A DNA stretch of 64,000 bases from Alphaproteobacteria bacterium UBA6038 (GTDB lineage: Bacteria > Pseudomonadota > Alphaproteobacteria > Micropepsales > Micropepsaceae), in assembly GCA_002429315.1 (NCBI GenBank), contig DIZC01000083.1, positions 1 to 64,000 of the forward strand. The letters run 5' to 3'. Positions 8,322 to 18,800 of the stretch are shown piece after piece. Made by a program: the position numbers and the translations under genes. Under the pieces are notes generated by a model. That model saw nothing but the letters and a program-made list of their open reading frames with translations. It had not been told where the DNA came from and did not search any database. Position 1 is the first letter of the stretch; each line of letters opens with the position of its first letter.

Positions 8322-9533
8322 ATGCCGCTGACAGACCTCGCATGCCGCAAAACCAAGGCCGGTGAACGGCTGAAAAAACACTCCGATATGAACGGCTTGC
8401 AGCTCTGGGTTTTCCCCAATGGATCGAAACTGTGGCGCTATGCATACCGCTTCAACGGCAAACAAAAGCTCCTCGCGCTCGGCCGCTTTCCAGACGTGCC
8501 GCTGCTTCAGGCGCGGATTGAGCGCGACAAAGCGCGTGTGGCGCTCAAAGACGGACGCGATCCTTGTCACGTCCACGCCATTGCGCGCCTGGAGAAGCAG
8601 TTCGGGGACGACAGTTTCGCCGCGATTGCCCGAGAATATGTCGAAAAACTGCGCCGCGACGGCCGCAGCGAATCGACCATCAACAAGAATGAATGGCTGC
8701 TCGATTTTGCGCGGCCTGCGCTCGGACCGCTTTCCATTCGCGCCATTCGCCCGATTGAGATCCTCGCGGTGCTGCGCAGGGTGGAAGGGCGCGGCCGCTA
8801 CGAGAGCGCACGCCGTTTGCGCTCTACGCTCGGTTCGGTGTTCCGCTACGCGATAGCGACAGCGCGCGCGGAGACCGATCCGACAACGCTGCTTCGGGAC
8901 GCACTGACGACTCCGGCGGTGACACCCAGAGCGGCGCTGACCGATCCCAAGGCCTTCAGCGCCTTGCTTCGCGCAATCGATACCTTCGAAGGCCAGCCGG
9001 TGACGCGGATCGCCCTGCAGCTGATGGCACTGTTGTTTCCCCGGCCGATCGAATTGCGGCTTGCCGAATGGGCGGAGTTCGATCTCGAGCGCGCGATTTG
9101 GACCGTCCCGGCCAAGCGGATGAAGATGCGACGTCCGCACCAGGTTCCGCTCGCTCCCCAAGCCATTGCACGGTTGGCGGAGCTACGTCCGCTCGGCCTT
9201 TCAAACACGCTTGTGTTCCCCGGATTTCGGGTAACCACGCAGCCGATGTCGGAGAACACGCTCAACGCCGCCCTTCGGCGCATGGGGTATTCGCAGGATG
9301 AGATGACGGCACATGGGTTCCGCGCCACGGCTTCCACCCTGCTGAACGAGTCAGGTCTCTGGAGCGCAGACGCGATCGAGCGTCAACTCGCGCACATCGA
9401 GCAAAACGACGTGCGGCGCGCCTATGCGCGCGGCGAGCATTGGGAGGAGCGCGTCCGGATGATGAGTTGGTGGGCCGATCATCTCGACGCGCTTCGGGCC
9501 GCCGGCAGAACCGGGAGCGATTCGCGGTCCTGA
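8322..9533 (+). CDS. P4-type tyrosine integrase
   Basis: A 403-aa integrase with the N-terminal DUF4102 arm-binding domain (MPLTDLACRKTKAGERLKK, then GLQLWVFPNGSKLWRY). The catalytic residues appear as RPIELR, AHGFRATASTLL and RQLAHIEQNDVRRAY. The P4 group inserts elements into 3' ends of tRNA and tmRNA genes, and here tRNA-Phe ends 217 nt upstream. The ATG at 8322 starts the conserved domain; an upstream GTG at 8307 is possible. It is the enzyme expected to act on the 14-bp direct repeats that bound the island. Confidence 0.93.
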   Translation: MPLTDLACRKTKAGERLKKHSDMNGLQLWVFPNGSKLWRYAYRFNGKQKLLALGRFPDVPLLQARIERDKARVALKDGRDPCHVHAIARLEKQFGDDSFAAIAREYVEKLRRDGRSESTINKNEWLLDFARPALGPLSIRAIRPIEILAVLRRVEGRGRYESARRLRSTLGSVFRYAIATARAETDPTTLLRDALTTPAVTPRAALTDPKAFSALLRAIDTFEGQPVTRIALQLMALLFPRPIELRLAEWAEFDLERAIWTVPAKRMKMRRPHQVPLAPQAIARLAELRPLGLSNTLVFPGFRVTTQPMSENTLNAALRRMGYSQDEMTAHGFRATASTLLNESGLWSADAIERQLAHIEQNDVRRAYARGEHWEERVRMMSWWADHLDALRAAGRTGSDSRS

Positions 9534-9560
9534 CTGGACCGTGCTTCACCGACTCATAGC

Positions 9561-10481
9561 TCAGCAGGCGATGCCCAGCGGCGGCAGGCCGGGGCGTTGC
9601 CAAGACTGAAGCAGGAACTGGCCGGGCGGCACCCGGAGCTCGCTGCCACTCGATTCCATGGCTTTGAACAGGAAGTGCCGTGCGGCGGTCAGGGATGCGG
9701 CTCTATTGGCGATGTCTGCCAGCCGGTGCGCGTCGGACGTCACCGCGAGGACCAGCAGATTGGGGACGCCCCACTGCGTGCGATACAGCTGCTCGGCGAT
9801 GACTTCATCGTATGCCTTCATTTTGCCGAGAAGCGATGTGTTGCGCGTGTCGGTCCGGCTGACGGGCATCGTTCCGCGGTCGATCTCAAGCGCGAACAAG
9901 CGATAGGCCTTCTCGTCGCCGCTGCGATATTCCAGACCGAACACCCCGTCTGGAATCACTGCCGCGCCCGTGCCGTTAGCGGGCATTCTGAAGGGCAGAG
10001 CGGACGCTCTGGTCGCTTGCGGCGCGCGCACCAGAATCTCGCCCCATGGAATGAAGCGAAGGCCGGGTTGCTCCGTACTTTCGAGCTCAATGGAGGCAAG
10101 GCATTCGCAAATTGCGACCGAATGAGCGAGCTGTCGATGCGCTGTGGGCGCGAGGAAGGTCCGTTGAAGCAGATCGCCACCGCCCACATGCTCCAGGACG
10201 CGCTGCACCCGGTTGCCGATTTCATAGAGGGCTGGCTGGCAGCGCGCCTTGGCGATCTGCCATTGTTGCGCGGGCCGGTCGATAAAGCCCTGGTGGAAAA
10301 GGTCGCCCAACCGTTCCACAAACCGCTTCGCCGACACTCCTCCGGCAAAGGCATGAAGATGAGTCAAGCGCAGATAGCGGTAACGAACGAGGCAGCGAAA
10401 GATTTCGAAATCCCGTGGCGTGAGCGCCAGCGGCTTTGCGGTGCGGGTGCGGTGCATGCGTGAACGGCGGAGCGTAGCCAT
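9561..10481 (-). CDS. Replication-relaxation family protein
   Basis: A 306-aa protein. The N-terminal half is a winged-helix module (LTPRDFEIFRCLVRYRYLRL, then FVERLGDLFHQGFIDRP), and the middle has PDGVFGLEYRSG and ALEIDRGTMP, which match the replication-relaxation family found on plasmids and integrative elements. It is thought to act in initiating element replication or conjugative processing, but its biochemistry is not settled. The ATG at 10481 is preferred; the frame is open to 10646. It faces the integrase gene tail to tail. Related islands often pair it with a VirD4-like ATPase, which is present here at 26.7 kb. Confidence 0.8.
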   Translation of the reverse strand: MATLRRSRMHRTRTAKPLALTPRDFEIFRCLVRYRYLRLTHLHAFAGGVSAKRFVERLGDLFHQGFIDRPAQQWQIAKARCQPALYEIGNRVQRVLEHVGGGDLLQRTFLAPTAHRQLAHSVAICECLASIELESTEQPGLRFIPWGEILVRAPQATRASALPFRMPANGTGAAVIPDGVFGLEYRSGDEKAYRLFALEIDRGTMPVSRTDTRNTSLLGKMKAYDEVIAEQLYRTQWGVPNLLVLAVTSDAHRLADIANRAASLTAARHFLFKAMESSGSELRVPPGQFLLQSWQRPGLPPLGIAC

Positions 10482-10769
10482 CCGGCTTCCATAACGCGCT
10501 CGCTCTGCACCAGCGACAGCTTGCGCAGGCGCAGCCTTGCACCGCCGCGCGATGCGATGTTCGCCCATGTGCAGGTCGCACGCCTCGTGCGGAAACAATT
10601 TGTGATCTTTCCGCCTCCACGAACGCGCGATCACATGCTGTGGCAAGGTTGCGCATAGCGACCGACGAACAATCCATGCGGTCGCGGGAGTCGAACGACC
10701 ATACCGGCCCGAACTCTAGGTTGAGGAGAAAACCAAACCGCTCTATTCTGGGCCGAAGGGGAGGGGGCA

Positions 10770-11300
10770 ATGCAGCTGAAAATCCAGCGTTCGCAGCGCC
10801 AGGGCGGCGTCGTTTCGAAATCGGTTGTATTCTGCGTCAACGCACGCATTTTCCTGTCGGCCGAAGAACAGGCCAACGTCTCTAAGTACAAGCTCGGCGG
10901 CGCAGTCATTTACAACAGCCAGGCTTCGCGCAAACACCTCGACAAGGCGGACGAGCACGGGCGGCAGGGCAGCTACTTCAAGAGTCTGGCTTCGGTGGCG
11001 ATGGCCGCCTTGAACCTCATCGCCAACTCTCGTTGCGAGAGCTGTGCGGACTTTCGGAACTTTCGCAACCGGCAGGTGAGTTTTGCCATACGAAGATTGC
11101 CGCCGCATGGTCGCCGATTACGGGTAGGAGTTCACGGCACGGAAATATCTCAAGGAGCGATGCGGAACGACACTTCGATTCTACCGCAGACGGCCCCCCG
11201 CTTCGCTCGCTGCCCCGCCGATGTCTGCAAATGCAACTACGACGCACGGCGCTCGTCCAGCGCGGCCAGCGCTTGCATAGGCACGACCATCGTGCCGTGA
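10770..11300 (+). CDS. Conserved hypothetical, probably frameshifted C-terminus
   Basis: The first roughly 82 residues (LKIQRSQRQGGVVSKSVVF, then ARIFLSAEEQANVSKYKLGG and VIYNSQASRKHLDK) have the look of a conserved protein that I associate with integrative elements of alphaproteobacteria; I know no function. After about residue 88 the sequence turns Arg/Cys-rich, loses this character and runs into the antisense gene at 11237, so a frameshift or decayed end is likely. A GGGGAGGGGG ribosome-binding stretch precedes the ATG. Confidence 0.5.
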   Translation: MQLKIQRSQRQGGVVSKSVVFCVNARIFLSAEEQANVSKYKLGGAVIYNSQASRKHLDKADEHGRQGSYFKSLASVAMAALNLIANSRCESCADFRNFRNRQVSFAIRRLPPHGRRLRVGVHGTEISQGAMRNDTSILPQTAPRFARCPADVCKCNYDARRSSSAASACIGTTIVP

Positions 11301-12497
11301 CTCTTTTGCACGGGAATGCCGAGGTCGCGGAGCATCTGCCCTACCTGCCGCGGCGTCACCGATGCATCGACAAAATCGCCATTCGCCGCATTCAGGCGAT
11401 CCGCAAGTTCGCGGAGCGAGACCGCTCGGCGGCCGGGCTGGCGAGATGCCTCCTTGAGAATGGCTATCGTCCTGGCTGGCGACTCCCGCGCACGGACGGC
11501 TGCGAACTGTGCCTGCTTCTCTCGCATTGACATTGCGATCTCCTCGCGGAGCACCGCGTCATCGACCAGCGACAGCAGCGAGAGCGCCGTTTGATTGAGC
11601 CGGGGATCGACACCTACGATCACCCGTTCTGGATCGCTCTTGAACTTGAAACGCTGGGTCAGCCGGAAATGGAGCAGGCGGTTGCGCAACACCAACGCTT
11701 CGGTACGTAACGCGTCCGGCAGCTGGATCGGCATATCGGGTCGCAATTCGCGAACCGTCATCTCCTCGGTGACAAAGCGACTCTCAAGCGCCTGATCGCG
11801 GAAGCTTCCGCGCATTGCAACGATCTTGGGCCCGAACACATGGAAGGCGGCGGGATCGAACTCCTTGTTCCGGTTCTGAACGCTTCGCAGGACCGGCAGG
11901 CCTTTGACGGTGCCATTGTTGAGGATTTTGACGAGGTCCGCCGTCTTGCCGGAGAACCGCAGATCGGCTTCGTCCAGAACGAGCGTGCCGCCGAATGCAT
12001 CCAGTGTATGGAAGACCGGAGAGACCGTCGAAGCGCCCGACGCGAAAAAACCTCGGTAGACGATAGACCCAATGGCGATGAGGGCGCGGGTCTTGCCGCT
12101 GCCATAGTCGCCTCTGAAGCGCAGGTAGGGGCTCGTTGAAGGCGTCGTAGACCCAAGTGAGCAGGACGTAATGCGCGGCGATGCGTTCGAAGAACGGCGA
12201 CAAATCGACGAAGCGGTGCAGATAGCCTTGGATATCCGCGAGCAAAGCCTTCTTGCCGCCGTGCTCCATTGGCTGCGACGGAAGCATGACGCAACCGTGC
12301 CGGATAAGATTGTTTGTCCCGGCATACGGCACCAGCCGTTCGCCGGCCTGTGTCTCGACCTGCTGCTCAATCGTCCAAGCGCCATCGCGGGAGACCACCA
12401 GAGCCGTGCGCTGCGCCACGGGCTCGTAGATCAGCTCGATAAGGGTACTTCCCTCCAGATATGAAACGATGGGCGTCCCGTCTTTGCGTTTCTCCAT
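11237..12497 (-). pseudogene. P-loop NTPase-like island protein, frameshifted
   Basis: Two overlapping frames together give one protein of about 420 aa. The first frame (from the ATG at 12497, MEKRKDGTPIVSYLEG) runs to WVYDAFNEP. The second continues PYLRFRGDYGSGKTRAL, a Walker A motif, then GTLVLDEADLRF, a Walker B-like motif, and ends with a winged-helix-like segment (LRELADRLNAANGDF). The break is a C-run read as CCCC where CCC would keep frame, near 12127. Such ATPases on mobile elements resemble primase or helicase NTPases, but I cannot name a family. It is either a pseudogene or a single homopolymer error. Confidence 0.6.
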
Positions 12498-12762
12498 AGG
12501 CAAAGGCTGCCAGCGCGTTGGCGATCGGCAAAGGCGTGGAATCTTCGCCAGCGCCAATCGATCCGTATCTTCGTTCGCACGTGACGCAATGGCATGCTGT
12601 GGCTGGCAACCCTATCCAGCGATTCGCAGCAATTCCGTGGTTGCTGTAGAGTCTGGAATCGCCGGTGCCTGACCCGGCCCCTGCACCAGATATTGGCGGC
12701 CACTTAATTGGGGACGAGGGGATGTCGGGACGGAGCTCCACATCCGATTACCCAACCTTCCC

Positions 12763-14334
12763 ATGAAATACTTTGCCTATTGCCGAAAGTCTTCCGAAGG
12801 TGAGGAGCGCCAGGCGCTGTCTATCCCCGCCCAGATCGACGAAATCAAACGGGCGTTTGCCGGCGATCCGGAGATCGAGATTGTCGAGTGGTTCGAAGAG
12901 AAGATGAGTGCGAAAGCACCTGGGCGACCGGTGTATGCCGGAATGATCGCGCGCATAGAACGTGGCGAGGCGGAAGGCATCGTGGCGTGGCATCCCGACC
13001 GGTTGGCGCGCAATTCCGTCGATGGGGGTGGATCATCCATCTCCTCGATCGCAGGGTTTTGAAGGATCTGAAATTCGTCTCTTACCGCTACGAACAGAGC
13101 CCGGAGGGCATGTTCATGCTGCAGATCATGTTCGGGCAATCGAAGTACTACGTCGACAACCTCTCGGTGAATGTGAAGCGCGGCATGCGCAAGAAGATCG
13201 AGATGGGATGGCTTGCCAATCATGCGCCGATTGGATACCGGAACGACCGCGACACCGGCACAGTTGCCATCGATGACGAGCGGTTCGAACTGCTTCGTCG
13301 TGCCTGGGAGCTGCTTCTTAGCGGCGCCTCCACCGTGCCACAGATACTCGATCGCCTGAATAGCGATTGGGGTTTTCGTACGCGAAAGGGCAGGAAGACC
13401 GGCGGCGGGCCGCTATCCCGAAGCGCGCTCTACAAAATCTTCAAGAACCCCTTCTATGCCGGCGTCCTGGCCTGGTACGGCGAATGGCGCCCCGGAAAGC
13501 ACCAGCCGCTGGTCACGCTGGAGGAATACCGCCGGGCGCAAGCTATTCTCGGACGTCCCGATCGGCCAAAACCGGCAACGCACAGTTTCGCCTTCACCGG
13601 CGGTCTCATTCGATGCCGCTGCGGCCTCTCTGTGACAGCCGAAGAGAAGACGAAACCGTCCGGCCGGCGATACGTGTACTACCACTGCACGCGCCGGTCT
13701 CGCCGCTGCCACGAACCGGGTGTACGCGTTGAGATCGTCGAGGAAGCAATAATCGCCCTCTTGAGAGAAATCCAGTTACCCGGTCCGGTCGAACGCCTGT
13801 TGATTGCAAAGTTGGATAAGAGCGGCACATCCATCGAGAACCTTGCAAGGCAGCGGTCCGCTTCGCTCGCCCAGGCACTCGGGCGAACCCAGCAGCACTG
13901 CGAACCGTCGTGGACCTTCGGGTCCGCGAGTGCTGAGCGACGAGGAGTATGTCGCGCGCCGGCGGAAGCTTCAGGAGGAGGAGCTCAGGCTTAGGCAGGC
14001 CTCGCAGAAGCAGCATGAGCCGCTCGCGTTAGAACTCGGCCGCGCTGTCATTTTGTTCAGGAAATGCGCTGCGGATTGGTTCCTCGCCGGGTCGATCGAG
14101 GATAAGCGCCTGATTCTGCAGACGGTCGGATCGAACTCAGTGCTCGCGAACAGAAAACTCAACATTCAAGCCAGATTTCCGTTCAAGCCGGCAGAAAAGT
14201 CTACCGATAGTCTCCATTTGTGGGCCGTCGTGGACTATGTTGGAACTCAACGCGAGGATGAAGTTCCCGGGATTATCAATGCCGTAGAGAAATTAGCGGA
14301 GCGACATCGGCCCGAGTTGCCCATGGCTGCATGA
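12763..14334 (+). pseudogene. Large serine recombinase, broken by frameshifts
   Basis: The N-terminal resolvase domain begins KYFAYCRKSSEGEERQALSI with the R-x-S nucleophile region and continues to IVAWHPDRLARNSVDGG. After a one-base loss in a G-run near 13024, the next frame carries the recombinase domain (MGWLANHAPIGYRND, ALYKIFKNPFYAGVL) and a zinc-ribbon segment (GGLIRCRCGLSVTAEEK). Near 13890-13935 the coiled-coil region changes frame at least twice before the C-terminal LSDEEYVARRRKLQEEEL. The whole would be about 520 aa, normal for the family. As written it cannot make a full enzyme. It is probably an older invader inside the island. Confidence 0.85.
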
Positions 14335-14443
14335 TATCTCATCCCCTCGTCCCCACATCCCCGCGCCGACATCCGCCCCGAGACATGGGCGGCCTTCAAC
14401 AAGCCCTTGACTCGTGGGGGGCAGGAATGCCGGCGAAGCAAGG

Positions 14444-14656
14444 TCAGTTAAGTTGTTCATCAGGAGTGGCGCGAATGTGTTCTGAGATCCACCGCACGAG
14501 CTCATCCTTGATTGCTGGAAATTCGATCGACTCGGTCTTCGCAAGCCAGAGTGCTTTAGCCGTCAGATCATCTGGCGAGAGCTCCTTGTCGTTAATACCG
14601 AGGAAATACCCCTTCTCATAGCTGTTGCTTCCGTAACGGTAGTTCGGTCGAGTTAG
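14444..14656 (-). pseudogene. Truncated ORF after lodB-like gene
   Basis: A minus-strand frame of about 70 codons with protein-like composition (YRYGSNSYEKGYFLGI, then LSPDDLTAKALWLAKTES and DELVRWISEHI) and a clean stop. No ATG, GTG or TTG start lies between its upstream stop and this sequence, so it looks like the tail of a lost gene. It just overlaps the end of the flavoprotein gene. I do not recognise the family. Confidence 0.35.
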
Positions 14657-15807
14657 TAAGCGACACGAAGGAGCCTAGCGCGGGATAACATCAAGGCATT
14701 CGATGTAGTGCGACGCTTCCAAAAAGGGTGCGTGAGCCATCGCTGTTCCAGCCCATAATACGCGCTCCTCTCTGTGAGATAGCTCGCATACCGAGCCACA
14801 TTCACAGCCTCGTGCTCTTCGACAACCTGTTCGACGTCATCGTTCAGCATCCTTGCGGCGGTCTCCGCGCCCAATTTCGCGGCCTTTAGCGCTCGGATGA
14901 CGCCACTTCCCGAGACCGGATCGACGGCCAGCACAGCGTCGCCGACGGCAAGCCAGGGCCTCTTGTAGTCGCTCCTTGTTGTTCGATGGCTCACGGCGGA
15001 AAACACCCTGGGCGGTGCGTCCGGAATAGCGGAAGCCAAACGGGCCCGGGTCGCCTGCGCGCATTCCAGCTTTGCCTGCCATGTTTTCAGGCTGTTCGGG
15101 CAGCTTTGCCTGCAAAGATCGCTGTCTGTCATTAACATTGCTATCATCCCGCCTCCGGGCAACGGCGCGCTGTACCACCAACCGTCTGGCGCCGCTTCGA
15201 CGAGGATGTATCCCTGCGCGCCAACGTCCACGTTGCTGAACCGCACCGCTGTCGCGACAAGGCGATCCAGCAAGTGGCGCTTTGCTCCCATCGAACGGGC
15301 CACGCACGCAACTCTGCCGGTCGCATCGACGAGGACTCTCGCATGCAGGCCAAAATGCCGCAGTTGTGTCCTGGAGTTCGATGTTCGCATTTCCAGCTTC
15401 CATCTCCCCCGACGATAGTCGAAGCTAACGAAGGTAGTTTCGCAGAAAAGCTGCGCGCCCGCCGCGCAGGCGGCGCGCGCCATCATCAGATCGAACGCCT
15501 GCCGATCCACGTGCCATCCACAACCCCAGCGATTGAACATATGCGAATGAACTTGGACCTCATCACTCCCCCAGTGGCTGCGGGTGCCATATGAAGGCAG
15601 CGGCCCAAGGGCCATGAATTCGGGCCAGATGCCAATCGCGGCCAGCGATGGTTGGATCGCGGGCGCGAATGACTCGCCCACGCGCGGCTCGTCAAATCCG
15701 GATCGCTCCACCAAGGCCACGCGATAGCCACGGAGCGCCAGTAATCGCGCCACGGCAGAGCCCGCCGGACCGGCGCCGATCACTGAAACATCGAATTCAG
15801 GCGTCAT
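14653..15807 (-). CDS. LodB-like FAD-dependent maturase
   Basis: A 384-aa flavoprotein of the aromatic-hydroxylase/tryptophan-halogenase superfamily. The dinucleotide motif VIGAGPAGSAVARLLAL is at residues 9-25, GESFAP follows near 43, and the second FAD motif appears as WLAVGDAVLAVDPVSGSG. It starts 6 nt after the LodA-like gene. In marine LodA/LodB and GoxA/GoxB pairs the flavoprotein is needed to build the cysteine tryptophylquinone cofactor of its oxidase partner, so the same job is inferred here. There is no signal peptide, consistent with action in the cytoplasm on the partner precursor. Confidence 0.83.
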   Translation of the reverse strand: MTPEFDVSVIGAGPAGSAVARLLALRGYRVALVERSGFDEPRVGESFAPAIQPSLAAIGIWPEFMALGPLPSYGTRSHWGSDEVQVHSHMFNRWGCGWHVDRQAFDLMMARAACAAGAQLFCETTFVSFDYRRGRWKLEMRTSNSRTQLRHFGLHARVLVDATGRVACVARSMGAKRHLLDRLVATAVRFSNVDVGAQGYILVEAAPDGWWYSAPLPGGGMIAMLMTDSDLCRQSCPNSLKTWQAKLECAQATRARLASAIPDAPPRVFSAVSHRTTRSDYKRPWLAVGDAVLAVDPVSGSGVIRALKAAKLGAETAARMLNDDVEQVVEEHEAVNVARYASYLTERSAYYGLEQRWLTHPFWKRRTTSNALMLSRARLLRVAY

Positions 15808-15813
15808 TTCAAA

Positions 15814-18800
15814 TTAGATGCCGTGATCGCAGAGGCCCTCAAGGCATTTGCGAGCGGCGGCGACATTGAGACCCATCGTTTGGAGCTTCCGTTCCAACTC
15901 TGCACTCACGATACCGCCCGATCCCAGCAGGCACTTCAAAAGAGAACAGGCACCGGGCAAAGACCCGGCAGGCGGCGGGGGCCGGTTGCCGCCGATCCAG
16001 ACGGCAGCGGTCAACGTCCTCTCGCGCGTAAACGGCTGGCCGCGCGAGGTCGTCCCGTAAGCCCGGAAGCGCAGACGATAGACGCCGCTCATTGTGGTTT
16101 CAAAAGATGCAGAGAACTGCCCATCCGCGAGGTGGACAAGCGCTACGGTTGCAGCGGAGGTGTCTGGCCGGGTGATTTCGACCCATATCCTGCCGCGATC
16201 CGTCAGTGGAATGCCGGACTGCGTAAGCGATGCGCTTACCTTGATGCGCGCGCCCGGCTCAAACCCGTCCTGCGCCGCGAAGGCGCGCAGGGAAACATTG
16301 GAATATGCATGCACCACAATGCTGTAAGGCAGCGTTCGTGCTGTCGCGTCCATGGAGCTTCCCGCCACCTGCGGCCCAAAAGCCGCGAACTGCTCAGCAC
16401 TGACAATGGCACGCCGCCGGAAAGCGGCACCACGGGTCGGCCTTGTCATCCTGGGTGTCGCACGCAAGATTGCGCGGTCAACGCCATCTGGCGAATCGCT
16501 GCGCGCAAGGTGCGGCTTGCCGATAGTAAGGAGCGCATTCCATGTACCGCCGCCATCGAATCGGTTCGGGATCAGCTGCGTCGGCAATGCAAGCCGATAA
16601 TAGCTGACGCCTTCGGATAGGATGAATCGCATTCCGGGCTCGCTTAAAGCGCGCCAGGGTTCGATGATCCGGCCGCTCGGCGCCTGCAGCCGAAAGTCGA
16701 TCAGCCTGGTAGCGGGTGTCAGCAGAATGACGTCGACGCCAGCGTCTTCGGACGTCAACTGAAACGGAACTCGTTCCACTTGTCCGGCGATCAGGCTCCC
16801 CGAAGGATCCAGTACGATCTCCGCGTTGCTTATTCCTGCGAGAATTTGCAGGAAGTATTTTTGCAGGAGAAAGCGGTTGTCAGTTCCGATGGCTCCCGTG
16901 ATCAGGAGATATCCGCCATTGTTGCCCGATATGCTCTGGAGTGCGGGAACACTTATGTTTTGCGGCTGACCCAACCCGACCGCGTAAGTGAATTCGTCGA
17001 TTTGGGGAGCAACATCGGCAATCATGCGGGGACTGTTCTCCATGCCGTCCGTCAGCACGATCAGCGAACTGGTATCGAATGTCGCGGCCGCATTCAGAAT
17101 TCCACGGCCTTCGAAAATCCCGTCACCGATCGAGGTTTCGCCATTCGGATCGAGGCCGTTGCCGTTTATAGTGTCCTTCGTGTTGCCGCGATTGATGTCG
17201 TTAAGACTGCCGTCGCCGAGCGTTACCACCTGCTGCAGCACCTGCGCATCCTGGTTGAAGCAAACCAGTCCGACGCCATCACCTTCGAGCATCAGGTCAA
17301 CAAAAATACTCGCCGCCTGCTGGAGCGACGCATGCTTGCTCTGCCCGTCACCGCGGTCCTCCGACATGCTGCCGGAACGGTCCAGCACCAACGCCGCAGC
17401 CGCGGTCTTTCGCGCGACGGTGTTGCCGGTGATGACGATGTCCCAACTTTGCGTTCCTCCACTGTCCTCAATCGTCACGGTTTGCGGCGACAAGACGTCC
17501 CCCACATTGCCGGTCTCATAGACGATCCAGAACCTCGCCGTGGCAATCGTGTTGGCCGCGGTCGGCCCCAGGGTCACAGAGGTGTTGAACGCCGTGAGTT
17601 GGGGATTGGTTGGCAGCCCAGTGGGCGTATATTGCAGAATGACGGCAGCGGATGGCGAAATGACTTCAAACACTATGGCGAGCGCTGCCGGCCGCTTCAT
17701 ACCCATCGGCCCTTGCGGAACGTCCTGGAAATTGAGGACGGGTGTCAGAAGGGTGATCGAGGCGGTGTCGCATCGGGCCACCTCAATGGATTGGCCTCCT
17801 TGCCGGACGACGAAACCAAGCTGGCTCCATTTTGCGACCATGTCTTCGTGGGTTCCTACAATGCCTGCGGTCCAGCTCTGATTGGACTGGCCACCTCGCG
17901 TGACCTCGTTGGGACGCGGAACGGGCCACCAGTTTTCTGCGCAGTCCCTGAAATCTGCTTGCCACGGCAATGCCATCGCTGCCGTGATATCGCCCGGCGA
18001 CAAGACACTGTGATCCAGCCGAAACGCTTCGGAATAGTTGCTTGCCGTCGCGATGGGTCGCGATGGCGTGGCCAGCCCGGGATACTCGCCGGACGCGCTT
18101 TGCGGCAAGCCGCCTGCTTCGATACCGGGATACATGGAGCCGCCGACGCAGGCTTCCAATGCTGCGCGATCCAGACCGCCCGTCGTTATCGAGGCCTGCG
18201 GCTGAGGGGGGCCAACCCAATCGTTGGCGTAGTTGTTATCGTTCCATCGCTGCATGTGAGCATACTGCTCGACTGTCAAGCGATCGGTTTGGAAATCCAG
18301 AGGATCGTCGTAGGGGTGATCCGGTGGGTTGATTTGCGGCATGTCGTCGCCGCCGCCGCCCGGCTTCTTGAGCGAACTGAAGATCGCCGTCCGAAGAGAA
18401 TCGCTTATGACGGGATCCGGCCATGTCATTGCTCCCGGAGGTATGCTGATGACCCAATGAATGTCGCGTGCACGCTGCAGGATTGGATAGACATCCTGCG
18501 TGTAGGAGGTGGTCTGGGCCTCTGCGACAAGGCCTGCCTGAATCATCACCTGCCGGACGCGGTCATACAGCGTGATGATGCTGTTTTGCTGGGGCGAAAA
18601 TTTCGGAGGCGTGACGATAACCCAAGCCCCAGCGACAGCCGGCGTGGAATTGTCGGAGAGAAGCTTGATCGTCGCGGTAACAGGACCATCGGACGTATCG
18701 TCAAACCACTCCGTGTTTTGCCAGAAATCACCAAGTCCGTTTGACGAGGGGGATGCGGAGTGACCGGAGCCGCCGAGTACGATCAAATGGTTTTCCGTGT